DNA of 64,000 nucleotides from Glycocaulis albus (GTDB lineage Bacteria; Pseudomonadota; Alphaproteobacteria; Caulobacterales; Maricaulaceae). The notes below the pieces were generated by a model that ran no database searches, was not told where the DNA came from, and saw only the letters and a program-made list of their open reading frames with translations. The translations under genes were made by a program, and so were the position numbers. The stretch is taken from contig NZ_BMFS01000002.1 in the NCBI RefSeq assembly GCF_014639075.1, positions 294,228-358,227 on the forward strand. The letters are read 5' to 3'. This document shows positions 28,124 to 37,028 of this stretch, piece after piece. Numbering within the stretch: position 1 is the stretch's first letter; each line of letters opens with the position of its first letter.

Positions 28124-28902
28124 GCGATATCTACCAGCCTGCAGGCGGCCTGTTTGGCAAGGTACGCCGGTTTGCAGCACGCGCAGGTGTCAGGCGTCCG
28201 ATCACTGTGGCGATCAACGAGCCCATTGTCTCCTTCACCTTTGACGATTTTCCGCGCTCGGCAGCGCTGTTTGGTGCCCCCATGCTGGAACGGCGCGGCT
28301 GGCGCGGCACGTTCTACACGGCGATGGGTTTTCTCGGCACGACAACGCATCTGGGCGAGATGATGCAGCGGGCCGATATAGAAGCGCTGCACGCACGCGG
28401 CCACGAGATTGCGTGTCACACCTACGCCCATCTGGATGCCAGCCATTGTGACCCTGAGGTGTTCGCAGACGATTGCGAGCGCAATTGCGCAGAGCTGATG
28501 GACCTTGGCATTTTGCGCCCGCGCACCAGCTTTGCCTTCCCCTATGGCGAAGCGACGCCGGCCATAAAACGCGCCCTGCAGCCGCGCTATGGCGCGCTGC
28601 GCGGGGTGCGCCACGGCGTCAACCGCAAGGGCGATGATCTGAACCTGCTAAAAGCGGTGGCGCTGGATGGCGGGAAGGCCGGTCTGGACAAGGCGTTGCG
28701 GGCCATTCACGAGGCAAGGCGCGAACCGGGCTGGCTGATCTTCTATGGCCATGACGTGCGCGAAAACCCGTCCGAATGGGGCTGTACACCGGATTTTCTG
28801 GCGACCATCTGCGCGGAAGTGGACGCACAGGACCTGCCGGTGCTGACGGTGGGCGAGACGCTGGCCATGCTCTCTGGTGAACCGGCCAGGGCCACGGCAT
28901 GA
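28120..28902 (+). CDS. hfsH: Polysaccharide deacetylase (HfsH-like)
   Basis: 260 residues from ATG at 28120 (GGAGG upstream), overlapping the previous stop. NodB-type carbohydrate esterase 4 domain. Motif 1 is VSFTFDDFPRSA (TFDD), motif 2 is HEIACHTYAHLD (H-x3-H type metal ligands), motif 3 is SFAFPYGEA, and a late WLIFYGHDV supplies the catalytic histidine. Caulobacter HfsH removes N-acetyl groups from holdfast glucosamine, which is needed for adhesion. No signal peptide is seen, consistent with a cytoplasmic enzyme. Confidence 0.85.
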   Translation: MSDIYQPAGGLFGKVRRFAARAGVRRPITVAINEPIVSFTFDDFPRSAALFGAPMLERRGWRGTFYTAMGFLGTTTHLGEMMQRADIEALHARGHEIACHTYAHLDASHCDPEVFADDCERNCAELMDLGILRPRTSFAFPYGEATPAIKRALQPRYGALRGVRHGVNRKGDDLNLLKAVALDGGKAGLDKALRAIHEARREPGWLIFYGHDVRENPSEWGCTPDFLATICAEVDAQDLPVLTVGETLAMLSGEPARATA

Positions 28903-29828
28903 GTGACGGCGCGGCCACAAGCGTCCTGATACCGACCTTTCGCAGGCCGGAGGGTCTGGCGCGCGCCGTGGCCAGCGTGCTGGCGCAGACACGCCTTCCG
29001 GGAGAAATCGTGATTGTTGACAATGACCCATCCGCCAGCGCGCGCGATCTGGCTGCAGGGCTGGCGGCCGGTTCATCTGTACCGATACGCTATATCCACG
29101 AACCGAGCCCGGGCGTCGCCAACGCCCGCAATACCGGGTTTGCGGCCGCGGGGGGACGTTTCATCGCCCAGCTGGACGACGATGAGGAAGCATTGCCGCA
29201 CTGGCTGGCCAGCCTGCTGGCCACCCGCGAAACGGCAGACTGCCCGGTCGTATTCGGGCCGGTAACCCCGCTTGCGGCGGACGCGGGCCCGACGGCACGT
29301 GCCCTTCTGGAACGCCTCTACGCCCGCACAGGTCCGCAGGAGGACGCATTGCGCACCCGTGATTGGGGCTGCGGGAACTCGCTTATGGACCGGGCCGGTA
29401 TCACCCTGCCCGATCCGCCTTTCGACCCCCGCACGAACGAGCTCGGCGGCGAGGACGATCTGCTTTTTGTAGGGCTGCAGAATGCGGGTGTGCGCTTTGC
29501 CTGGTCGGCTCATGCCGGGGTTATCGAGCATGTCGAGGGCAAGCGCGCCCGCTGGCCGCACATGCTGGCGCGCAGCTTTGCCTATGGTCAGGGTGCCAGC
29601 CAGAACTGCATCCACGGCTCGAAAGTCGATTATCCCGGCCTGCTGGGCTGGATGGCGGTCGGTCTGGGACAGGCTGTCGTGTTTGGTCTGGCCGCTCTGC
29701 CGGCGCGCCTGGCCGCCGGTCCGGGGATGGGCGCGGCCTGCCTCGACAAGGCGGTTCAGGGGCTGGGCAAGCTGTTCTGGATGGAGCGCCTCGCACCGCG
29801 CTTTTACGGCACAGCCTCGCGCGGCTGA
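28899..29828 (+). CDS. hfsL: Glycosyltransferase family 2 (HfsL-like)
   Basis: 309 residues, start overlapping the deacetylase stop (ATGA). GT2 features: TSVLIPTFRRPEGLARAVAS, EIVIVDNDPS, GVANARNTGF, and FIAQLDDDEEALPHWL carrying the metal site. The later GGEDDLLFVGLQ is the catalytic-base segment. A hydrophobic stretch near residues 250-275 may attach it to the membrane. Its 3' end overlaps the convergent polymerase gene by 25 bp. Naming as hfsL is by locus composition and is less certain than the family call. Confidence 0.7.
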   Translation: MSDGAATSVLIPTFRRPEGLARAVASVLAQTRLPGEIVIVDNDPSASARDLAAGLAAGSSVPIRYIHEPSPGVANARNTGFAAAGGRFIAQLDDDEEALPHWLASLLATRETADCPVVFGPVTPLAADAGPTARALLERLYARTGPQEDALRTRDWGCGNSLMDRAGITLPDPPFDPRTNELGGEDDLLFVGLQNAGVRFAWSAHAGVIEHVEGKRARWPHMLARSFAYGQGASQNCIHGSKVDYPGLLGWMAVGLGQAVVFGLAALPARLAAGPGMGAACLDKAVQGLGKLFWMERLAPRFYGTASRG

Positions 29829-31060
29829 GCCAGCTTGGCCGCCGTGGCGGTGAACATCACCCACATCAGAGAGTTCTGCTCGGCCAGATTACTCTCCGAA
29901 AAGCTGATCAGCCCCCACATGACGAGGAAGGGCAGCGCCCAGTAGGTTTCATTGCCTTTGAAAAGGCGCATGGCCGCGCTGCCCAGTGCGCCTGCATAGG
30001 CAATCACGGCCACACCCACACCGATAAGGCCGGTCGCGAGCGCCGTTTCGATCCAGCCATTATGGGCGGTTGGTACAGGCCAGTTCGTTTCCAGCCGCAC
30101 CCAGTGCGCCGGTCCCGTCTCCACCTGCCAGAACACGCCATAACCGAAGCCCAGAAGCGGCCGCTGGCCAATCTGGCGGAACAGCGCCTCCCAGATGTCG
30201 GTGCGGCCTGTCAGCGTAGCGTCACGGCCCAATGCCTCCAGCAGCACGCCGGGACCGATAATCAGCACCAGTATACCCAGAGCTACGCCCATTATGCCTG
30301 TCATTACCGCTATAGCGGACGACGCGGCGTCCCGGCGGGCCAGGGCGATCATGCCGGGCCCGGCAATGGCGATGAAGCTGGCCAGAAGGGCCGTGCGTGA
30401 CGTCGACAGCAGCACCAGAGCCAGGGCCGGGATCACCAGTGCCAGCCAGAGCATGCGGCGCTTGGGATCAAAAGCCGCCGCGCCGGTAAATGCCAGCACC
30501 GCCCAGCCCATCATCGCGCCCAGCGTGTTCTTTTCCCACCACAGGCCCCGCCACGCGCCGGGATGAATTTCCTGCATCACGCCAAAGCCCGGCACCAGCG
30601 CTCCCGCAATCGCGCTGCCCGCCATCAGAATGGCAAAGCTGATGGCAATAATGGTGAGCAGCGATTTCCAGTCGAAGCGCGAGGCCAGCCAGAGCCCGAA
30701 CAGGGTCGTCATGGCCAGCGCCAGAGCGCGCCGGGACGTGATGTCGGGATCGATGGACCAGAAGGTGGAGAGTCCGGCCAATACCGCCAGCAGCACCAGT
30801 GGCCAGGCGCGCAGCGCCGTCTCCAGCAAGGCCAGCGGACGCATGGCGATCACGACCAGCGTCACACCGTATACAGGCAGCCAGACCAGACGCAGCGCCT
30901 CGGCCGCATCGGGTTTGAGCGGATCAACCAGCAATGGCCCGAGCAGAGCCTGCGAGAACAGCAAGATGGCCAGAACCGCGAGAGTTGCCTCAAGCACCGG
31001 CAGAAAGGTCAGACGCGGGAATGCCGAGCGCCAGATATCCGCCCGGTCGAGCGCGTTCAT
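29804..31060 (-). CDS. hfsC: O-antigen ligase/Wzy-type polysaccharide polymerase (HfsC-like)
   Basis: 418 residues with 10-12 predicted transmembrane segments. The large periplasmic loop near residues 310-340 has AHNGWIETALATG, matching the HNxxxE region of the Wzy_C/WaaL family, and LLGFGYGVFW precedes it. It should join repeat units in the periplasm. Its start overlaps the ATPase gene stop by 4 bp, so the operon runs hfsA, hfsB, hfsC. Two Caulobacter polymerases (HfsC and HfsI) are of this family, so the exact equivalent is uncertain. Confidence 0.75.
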   Translation of the reverse strand: MNALDRADIWRSAFPRLTFLPVLEATLAVLAILLFSQALLGPLLVDPLKPDAAEALRLVWLPVYGVTLVVIAMRPLALLETALRAWPLVLLAVLAGLSTFWSIDPDITSRRALALAMTTLFGLWLASRFDWKSLLTIIAISFAILMAGSAIAGALVPGFGVMQEIHPGAWRGLWWEKNTLGAMMGWAVLAFTGAAAFDPKRRMLWLALVIPALALVLLSTSRTALLASFIAIAGPGMIALARRDAASSAIAVMTGIMGVALGILVLIIGPGVLLEALGRDATLTGRTDIWEALFRQIGQRPLLGFGYGVFWQVETGPAHWVRLETNWPVPTAHNGWIETALATGLIGVGVAVIAYAGALGSAAMRLFKGNETYWALPFLVMWGLISFSESNLAEQNSLMWVMFTATAAKLAQPREAVP

Positions 31061-31746
31061 TGCGCTGCTCCCCTCGCCTCGCCTTGCCAGTCATGAGCGC
31101 GGTTGACGATGACGCCCAGCACTTTCGCGCCCAGCTTCTCGATATGCGCGGCCAGACGCTCCGCATCAGCCCGTTTGTCGCGCCGTGCATTGGCCACAAG
31201 GATGACACCATCCAGATCAGGGGCGACCGCCGAAATGGCCGGTGATCCATGCGGCACGTCAACAACGCTCAAGGGCGCCATGGCCCGCAATTGCTGCCAG
31301 TAACCCGGCGCCCGCTTGTAGACGAGACGCTCCATCTCGCCGGGCTTGTGCTGGAACCGGGTGACGAGCACATAGGCCGCTTCCAGCTTGCGCAGCACCA
31401 GCCGCCCTGTTCCGGCGGGCTCTGCCGTCCAGAACGGTTCGGCCCCAATTTCGGTGGAGTAGGCCGAGCCGTTAAGCCGCGCCCGGCTGGCCTGCGGATT
31501 GTTGGCAAAGTCCAGATCAACCAGCCAGACCGGCCCGCCGGTCTCTGCCGCGGCTGCCCGCGCCAACCCGGCTGCCACACTGGACGTGCCCGCCTTGGCC
31601 GTGATGCCCAGTACCATGACCACCTTGCCCGGCGCTCCGGGAGGCGCCAGCCGGCGCGCCAGATCGGCAAGTTCTGTGGCGAACGGGTTCACGCCGTCTG
31701 TCTCCGCTAGCGGCTGCGCAGGTAATTCATGCCGGGGGGCGCTCAT
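31057..31746 (-). CDS. hfsB: Tyrosine-kinase-like/MinD-type ATPase with altered P-loop (HfsB-like)
   Basis: 229 residues, related to the cytoplasmic kinase half of Wzc/CpsD. The usual P-loop GxxxGKS/T reads GITAKAGTSSVAAGLA (about residues 46-61), so the invariant GK lysine is replaced and only the upstream signature lysine remains. Walker A' appears as PVWLVDLDFANNP. No C-terminal tyrosine cluster is seen. It is coupled by ATGA overlaps to both the chain-length protein and the polymerase. It may regulate the co-polymerase without acting as a normal kinase. Confidence 0.7.
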   Translation of the reverse strand: MSAPRHELPAQPLAETDGVNPFATELADLARRLAPPGAPGKVVMVLGITAKAGTSSVAAGLARAAAAETGGPVWLVDLDFANNPQASRARLNGSAYSTEIGAEPFWTAEPAGTGRLVLRKLEAAYVLVTRFQHKPGEMERLVYKRAPGYWQQLRAMAPLSVVDVPHGSPAISAVAPDLDGVILVANARRDKRADAERLAAHIEKLGAKVLGVIVNRAHDWQGEARGAAQ

Positions 31747-33332
31747 GCGTGCCCCGGCCCGTGGATGGCACCCGGACCAAAATCCCGCACCCGGGCCAGC
31801 ACGGCAAGAGGTCTTGCAGCGGGTTGCGCATGGGCATCGCGGCGCCGGCCTTGAGGATGGACTGCTGGCTGGGTGCTGGCGGCCTGCCGGTAGGGCGCAG
31901 GCGCCGGTTCAAGCTGTGGACCAGACAGATCGTCTTCACCGCGCTGCGGTTCCGGGCGGCGCAGCGCACGCGGATCACGCGTGGCCTCGAAATAGCCTTT
32001 CAGAAGCCCCAGCAGCATGGCTGCGCCGAGCGCCAGTATGCCGGCAGCGGCGACACCGAACTTGCGCAGCGACTTGGCCTGAGCAGGCGGGGTCGCGCGT
32101 TCAACGATACGCACAGAGTCGGCAATGCCCGACGATCCGCCCCGGCGTGAAGCCGCCGCAGCAAACTGCGTAGCCAGACGCCCGGCCGCTTCGCCGCGTG
32201 AACTGGCCTCCCGGCTCAGCCTGTCATACTGGCTGGAGAGGCCCGCCAGCCGGTCTGCCTGGGAACGTGCCGCTTCCAGCTGCGAACGCAGCGTCGCGGC
32301 AAGGCGGGCCTGCGCCGCCGCCTCGGACTCGCGCTGAAGACGGGCGGTGTCCAGCTCCTGATAGACCGGGTTCGCGCCGGTACGGCGCTGACCGGCACCG
32401 TCGGCACCGCCGGACTGGACGAGCTCGCGCAGGGCGCGGATTTCGCGGTCAAGCGCTTGCACCGGCGGCGCGTCATCCTGATAGCGCGAGGTCAGTTCGC
32501 GCCGGCGCACTTCCAGTGCGAGCAGCTGGCCCGTGACGTCATTTTCGACATAAAGTTCAATTGATTGTGGCATTTCCTGCAAGCGCTGTGACAGGGCGGC
32601 GGCGCCGCCACGAGCCGATTGCGTAGCCGCTTCTGCCGCGAGCAGCGCATCTTCCAGCTCGGTCATGCGGGTGACCAGCGCCAGACGCTCGGCCTGAAAG
32701 TCAACGATACCATTTTCAGCCAGGAAGGTGCGCAGATTGGTCTCAGCCACCGCGGCGGCAACTTCCGCTGCCGCCAGACGCTGGCCGAGCGCATCCGCGC
32801 CATCCTCGACCAGCACTTCACGCCTATAGTCGAGATAGGCATCCACGATGGCATTCAGCGCATTGGCTGCCGAAACCGGCGTTTCACCGGCAAAACTGGC
32901 CTGCAAAACACTGGCATTGGGCGCACGTTCAACGGCAAACCCGTCACGCAGCGCCTTGAGCGTAGCGGCATCGGGGGAACCGCCCTGCCGCTCGATGGCC
33001 AGCCGCCGCACCGTTTCAGAATTGAGGATTTCGGCTTCCGACTGAAGCACCTGATCCAGCGTGAACGCACCGCCCGATCCGGCCGCGCCGGGCGCCTGAT
33101 CCTCCGGATCGAGCAACACCAGAAGCCGGGACTGAGCGACATATTCCGGCTTCAGAACGAACCAGGCTGCACCGGCCATTGGAACGAAGAGCAGGATGAA
33201 GACGGCAAGGATCAGCAGCTTTTGCGACCAGGCCAGTGCCAGCAGATCGAACAGGTCAATTTCCCGGCGGGCCATGCCTGCCGGGGCGGTCTGTCCTGAA
33301 GAAGGCCCGCGCGTTGATTCCATAGGGGACAT
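31743..33332 (-). CDS. hfsA: Wzz/PCP-2a-like chain-length co-polymerase without kinase domain (HfsA-like)
   Basis: 529 residues. The N-terminal transmembrane helix is near residues 33-55, with a Wzz domain beginning FVLKPEYVAQSRLLVLLDPE. A long periplasmic coiled coil (about residues 190-400, rich in Ala, Glu, Gln and Arg) follows, then a second transmembrane helix near residues 428-448 and a Pro-rich cytoplasmic tail. No Walker motifs are present; the ATPase is the separate downstream gene. It spans the periplasm between polymerase and outer-membrane channel. Divergent from the export-protein gene with about 90 bp between. Confidence 0.85.
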   Translation of the reverse strand: MSPMESTRGPSSGQTAPAGMARREIDLFDLLALAWSQKLLILAVFILLFVPMAGAAWFVLKPEYVAQSRLLVLLDPEDQAPGAAGSGGAFTLDQVLQSEAEILNSETVRRLAIERQGGSPDAATLKALRDGFAVERAPNASVLQASFAGETPVSAANALNAIVDAYLDYRREVLVEDGADALGQRLAAAEVAAAVAETNLRTFLAENGIVDFQAERLALVTRMTELEDALLAAEAATQSARGGAAALSQRLQEMPQSIELYVENDVTGQLLALEVRRRELTSRYQDDAPPVQALDREIRALRELVQSGGADGAGQRRTGANPVYQELDTARLQRESEAAAQARLAATLRSQLEAARSQADRLAGLSSQYDRLSREASSRGEAAGRLATQFAAAASRRGGSSGIADSVRIVERATPPAQAKSLRKFGVAAAGILALGAAMLLGLLKGYFEATRDPRALRRPEPQRGEDDLSGPQLEPAPAPYRQAASTQPAVHPQGRRRDAHAQPAARPLAVLARVRDFGPGAIHGPGHA

Positions 33333-33421
33333 CTGGCGGGGGTGCGCTTAATTTTTTCTTAGCCCGGCTCAACGAAGGCTACACTTCATCAAACATGTCA
33401 GTGACTCGAAGGTGGCAACCC

Positions 33422-34162
33422 ATGGCCGAAATTGACTGGACGCGGCGCACGGCGCTGATGGCGATGGTGGCAGCCGGAGTTGGCATGAGCCTTTCGGCAT
33501 GCGTCGGACGGGCCCGTCAGACAGCCAGCGGCTTCGAGCCATCACGCTTCCAGACATGGAGCGGCGGCGATCCGGTGTACCGGCTCTATCCTGGTGATGC
33601 GATCGAGGTGACGGTGCACACCGCACCGGAATTGTCACGTGAGGTGGAGATCGGCCCCGACGGGCGCGCCAGCCTGCCCCTGGTTGGCGGCGTCATGGTC
33701 TCGCAAAAGACAGCGCCGGAGGCCGCACGCGCCATTGCCGACGGCTATGCGCGCGTCCTTCGGGACCCGATCGTGGAGGTGCGCCCGCTGAGCTTCGGCT
33801 CGCAGCGCATCCTGGTCGGCGGCGAGGTGAACGCGCCGGGCCCCTACCCGCTTCCAGATGGCCGGACCGGCGTACTCGAAGCAATCATGTTCGCCGGCGG
33901 TTTCCAGCCGACGGCCCGGCGGAACTCGGTTGTCGTGCTCAGGCGCGCGCCGGATGGCGGCGCCATGATGCGCACCGTCGATGTCCGCTCCGCACTGCGG
34001 GGCAGGCCTGCCGACATGATCCCGCTGGCCCGCCACGATGTCGTGTTCGTGCCGCGTTCGGGGATCGCCGAGGTCAACCTGTTCGTGGATCAGTATGTCC
34101 GCGGCATCCTGCCGCTCGACGCAGGCTTCAACTACCTGCTGTTCCAGGCAACGCGCGACTGA
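33422..34162 (+). CDS. hfsD: Polysaccharide export outer-membrane lipoprotein (Wza/OPX family, HfsD-like)
   Basis: 246 residues from ATG at 33422 (AAGGTGG upstream); ATG at 33395 is an alternative. Twin-Arg-containing N-terminus with lipobox SLSAC. The poly-export domain begins YRLYPGDAIEVTVHTAPELS and contains the IGPDGRASLPLVG strand. A SLBB domain follows (ILVGGEVNAPGPYPL). OPX proteins form the outer-membrane exit for the polymer. It is transcribed away from hfsA-like, whereas Caulobacter has hfsD and hfsA in one direction. Confidence 0.85.
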   Translation: MAEIDWTRRTALMAMVAAGVGMSLSACVGRARQTASGFEPSRFQTWSGGDPVYRLYPGDAIEVTVHTAPELSREVEIGPDGRASLPLVGGVMVSQKTAPEAARAIADGYARVLRDPIVEVRPLSFGSQRILVGGEVNAPGPYPLPDGRTGVLEAIMFAGGFQPTARRNSVVVLRRAPDGGAMMRTVDVRSALRGRPADMIPLARHDVVFVPRSGIAEVNLFVDQYVRGILPLDAGFNYLLFQATRD

Positions 34163-34176
34163 TCAGCCGGACCGGC

Positions 34177-34449
34177 CTAGTGACGGGTTGAAAGCCACTC
34201 GCGCGCGGCGCGCTGGGCAGCAGCAATGTCTTCAGAACCCATCTCGCTGGACACTTCCTTGCGGTAGTGTTTGGCGGGCTCCGAGCCCATCAGCGCGGCC
34301 AGGTTGAACCATTTGTGCGCCTCGACATAGTCGATGACGCCGCCCTGGCCCGTCGAGTAGAGCAGGCCCAGCTTGCACAGATCATCACCGGTCGGATCGG
34401 TATTGATCGCTTCGTGAACCTGACGGGTTTCCACATCGGTGAAAGCCAT
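34177..34449 (-). CDS. Small Sel1-like repeat protein
   Basis: 90 residues from ATG at 34449 with GGGGAAG upstream; longer frame upstream is not needed. One and a half Sel1/TPR-like units are visible: LCKLGLLYSTGQGGVIDYVEAHKWFNLAALMG spans about residues 24-55, with the LGLLYSTG and EAHKWFNLAA signature positions. A helical C-terminus (DIAAAQRAAREWL) follows. Probably a small protein-protein interaction module. It lies convergent with hfsD, 14 bp away. No direct evidence connects it to holdfast synthesis. Confidence 0.75.
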   Translation of the reverse strand: MAFTDVETRQVHEAINTDPTGDDLCKLGLLYSTGQGGVIDYVEAHKWFNLAALMGSEPAKHYRKEVSSEMGSEDIAAAQRAAREWLSTRH

Positions 34450-34623
34450 TTGTCTTCCCCATTCCATTTGGGTTCTGCGGGGCTTTGCCCTCGTCTCGAA
34501 CCCGTGATTGACACCCCACCACCCACGCAAGGTTTTGCGTTTGTGTGAGGGCATAATCGCGGGGAATGGTATCCACACGGTTAAGGCAAACTAAGAATAA
34601 TGCATTTTAAGCATTTATTTTCG

Positions 34624-35904
34624 TTAGGTTTTCCTACCAAGAAGTAACTCGCGCATCCGGATATCAATCCGTTGGCCAAGGCCCGCGCGCCCGGTTGCGC
34701 GTACGCTGAACGCAGATATCAGCGCCGCGAGCACAATGCCGAATGCCAGTGCGGCCAACACGCCCGCGAGCACGAAACGCTCCAGCGCCTCGCGCTGGAC
34801 GGGGGCGGCCGGTGGATCGCCCCGGTCCAGCGCCAGGGCATCGCGCCCGTGGAAATGCGCCAGCGCCAGAGTGCGCGGGCCGGCCTCTATCGAAAGACGG
34901 CGCAGGCGCGAAGCATCCTGCGGAGACTCCAGAAGCGCAGTGAGCCGGATCGCATCAATATTGGAGGTATGGCGAGCCACTGCCCCCATCTCGCTGGCTA
35001 CGGCCCGGAGCGCGGCCTCGTCTACCGCCTCAAGGCTGGCGGTGAATGCAGGCCCTGCGTGCCCGGCCAGCAAGGCGGCGCGCAAAAGGCGTGCGCCCTG
35101 ACCGGCCTCGCCATCGCGTCCCATTCGAGCGAGCGCACATTCCAGCGGCTGCGCATCGGGGCAGTGGGCCAGCGCGGCAACGCCATCTGATGGAAGCCAG
35201 AGCTCTTGCGCGCCCTCCGACAAGCCCGGCAAGAGGGCCAGATTGAGCGCGCCCTCCTCATGCCCGGAAAAAAAGGCCGCTTGCGAGGCGTCGAGAGCAT
35301 CGTAGAGGCGCGACGCACGGTTCAGGCGCGCCCGCACGAGATCAGGCGCCATCAGTTGGGCCATTGTTCCGCCCGATTGTACCATCCGGCCGGTCCACGC
35401 GCTTTCCAGCTCGCGTGCCCTCACCCAGACGGGCAGAGCCCGCAGGATTGCCTCGGCCTCGTTCAGCGAGCGGGCATTCAGTTCCGCCCACAACAGGCTC
35501 GAGAAGCGCTCCCGGCCGGCCATCGGTTCGAACGCAGCCAGCAGGCTTGCTGCCAGCGCATTGTCGGGCGGCAGGCCGGCGCGCGGCTGCATGGCCGCTT
35601 CCAGTTCGGCACGCCAGACCGAAGCGGCTGTGGCAGCATCGGGCGCCAGCGAGGCGAACGCAGCGTCAATGCGTGCGCCGCGCTCCGGCATGTTGGCTGC
35701 GGGGCCGAGATGGCGCAGACCGTCAAAGCCGAGATAACCGGCAAGACATATCAGCAGCATGAAGATCGCCGGGCGCACGCCTGATGCCATGGCATGCCAG
35801 CCCCACCACGCAAGACGGTGCGGCCAGCCAGCCTCGCGCGGACTACGCACACGCCGGGCGCGCGCCTCCATCCGGCTCAGACTGTCTTTCGATGCCCGTG
35901 CCAC
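34624..35904 (-). CDS. Hypothetical membrane protein with two transmembrane helices
   Basis: 426 residues. A basic N-terminal cytoplasmic segment of about 35 residues, a transmembrane helix near residues 43-62, a large Ala/Leu/Arg-rich helical periplasmic region of about 310 residues, a second helix near residues 382-403 and a short basic cytoplasmic tail. One cysteine pair (AHCPDAQPLECAL) lies mid-protein. No catalytic motif or known family is recognised. It may be scaffold-like. It ends next to an AT-rich gap at 34580-34623. Confidence 0.65.
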   Translation of the reverse strand: MARASKDSLSRMEARARRVRSPREAGWPHRLAWWGWHAMASGVRPAIFMLLICLAGYLGFDGLRHLGPAANMPERGARIDAAFASLAPDAATAASVWRAELEAAMQPRAGLPPDNALAASLLAAFEPMAGRERFSSLLWAELNARSLNEAEAILRALPVWVRARELESAWTGRMVQSGGTMAQLMAPDLVRARLNRASRLYDALDASQAAFFSGHEEGALNLALLPGLSEGAQELWLPSDGVAALAHCPDAQPLECALARMGRDGEAGQGARLLRAALLAGHAGPAFTASLEAVDEAALRAVASEMGAVARHTSNIDAIRLTALLESPQDASRLRRLSIEAGPRTLALAHFHGRDALALDRGDPPAAPVQREALERFVLAGVLAALAFGIVLAALISAFSVRATGRAGLGQRIDIRMRELLLGRKT

Positions 35905-36006
35905 GCTTTCCCCCCTGCGCTTGCCCTATCCAAGCATGGCAGGCGAGACGCTTCAACGTATTCAGGGAGAGTGCACCCGGCTCACCCCGAAGCGCCCAGG
36001 CCACCG

Positions 36007-36034
36007 GGGGTCCCGGCCCCCGAGCCGGGGTCCA
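36007..36034. repeat. Partial copy of the compound palindromic repeat
   Basis: Carries the core cccggcccccgagccggg at 36012-36029 with ggggt flanks as in the 22475-22752 units. A second short palindrome, cccgggatcgctccgcgacccggg type, lies at about 36079-36104. The gap between the two minus-strand genes (35905-36149) otherwise shows nothing coding. Confidence 0.7.
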
Positions 36035-36149
36035 TGGCATTGGAGAACGCCGCTTGCCGGCACCTCTCAGGCATGGGCGCCCGGGATCGCTCCGCGACCC
36101 GGGAATGACAGCGGAGCGGCAAGAGGGCGACCTCGAGCCACCCGAACAA

Positions 36150-36872
36150 TCAACGCGCCTTCTGCCCAAACAGAATCGCGCGCGCCTTTTTCGCGTCTTC
36201 TGAATCTTCGGCGAGATTGGAGCGTAGCTCCTTGCCCGCATCGCGCCCCCGGCGCAGAGCCGGGCGCTCTTTCAGCCGCTCCACCCAGGCTTTCAGGTTC
36301 GGGAAGTCGTCGAGATTCTGGCCCTGACCTTCGGGCAATATCCACGGCCATGCAGCCATATCGGCGATGGAGTACGGCCCGGCGAGATATTCACGGTCCG
36401 CGAGGCGCCGGTCCATCACGCCGTAAAGCCGGTTCACCTCATTGGTGTAGCGGTTCGCGCCGTATTCCAGCTTGCTCTCATCGGGTTCAATCTTTTTGGC
36501 GTAGGAGCGGAAATGGTGCGCCTGGCCTGCCATCGGGCCCAGCCCGCCCATCTGCCAGAAAAACCATTGTTCCACTTCTGCCTGTTCGCGCGCATTCGTG
36601 CCATAGAACTGGCCCGTCTTGCGGGCGAGGTATTGCAGGATGGCCCCGCTTTCGAAGATGGAGATCGGCTGGCCGTCCGGGCCATGCGGGTCGGTGATGG
36701 CCGGCATGCGGTTATTCGGGCTGATGGCGAGGAATTCCGGTTTGAACTGCTCGCCAGTGCCGATATTCACCGGGCGGATTACATAGGGCAGCCCCATCTC
36801 CTCCAGCGCGATTGTGACCTTCCAGCCGTTGGGCGTGGGCCAGTAGAATACCTCGATGGGCGATTGGGACAT
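36150..36872 (-). CDS. Glutathione S-transferase family protein (YfcG/nu-class-like)
   Basis: 240 residues from ATG at 36872 with GGAG eight bases upstream. The N-terminal thioredoxin-like domain has YWPTPNGWKVTIALEE, with the TxNGxKV pattern of nu-class YfcG/YghU disulfide reductases. AISPNNRMPAI with its cis-Pro, and SIFESGAILQYLARK, follow. The helical C-domain includes WFFWQMGGLGPMAGQ and SIADMAAWPWI. These enzymes reduce disulfides with glutathione rather than conjugating. No linked genes suggest a specific substrate. Confidence 0.88.
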   Translation of the reverse strand: MSQSPIEVFYWPTPNGWKVTIALEEMGLPYVIRPVNIGTGEQFKPEFLAISPNNRMPAITDPHGPDGQPISIFESGAILQYLARKTGQFYGTNAREQAEVEQWFFWQMGGLGPMAGQAHHFRSYAKKIEPDESKLEYGANRYTNEVNRLYGVMDRRLADREYLAGPYSIADMAAWPWILPEGQGQNLDDFPNLKAWVERLKERPALRRGRDAGKELRSNLAEDSEDAKKARAILFGQKAR

Positions 36873-37028
36873 GGGATATCTCCTGCATGGCAGCGCGACA
36901 TTGGGCCGCGTGATTATGACTGGCAAGTCGTCCGCCATCGCTGCATCGTCAAGGGTGAGCGCCCTTCATCTCCACTGTAAGACGCGCTAAATGCCCTGCC
37001 CCGCCCTCTTTATGCTGGTAGACCTATC

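Noticed and set aside
34580..34623. AT-rich palindrome-like patch (aatgc...gcatt) between two minus-strand genes
   Set aside because: The stem is only 5 bp of mostly A-T pairs; neither a terminator nor a CtrA site could be defended.
35759..36697. 312-codon plus-strand frame
   Set aside because: Runs through a palindromic repeat and antisense to two genes; composition is typical of noise in GC-rich DNA.
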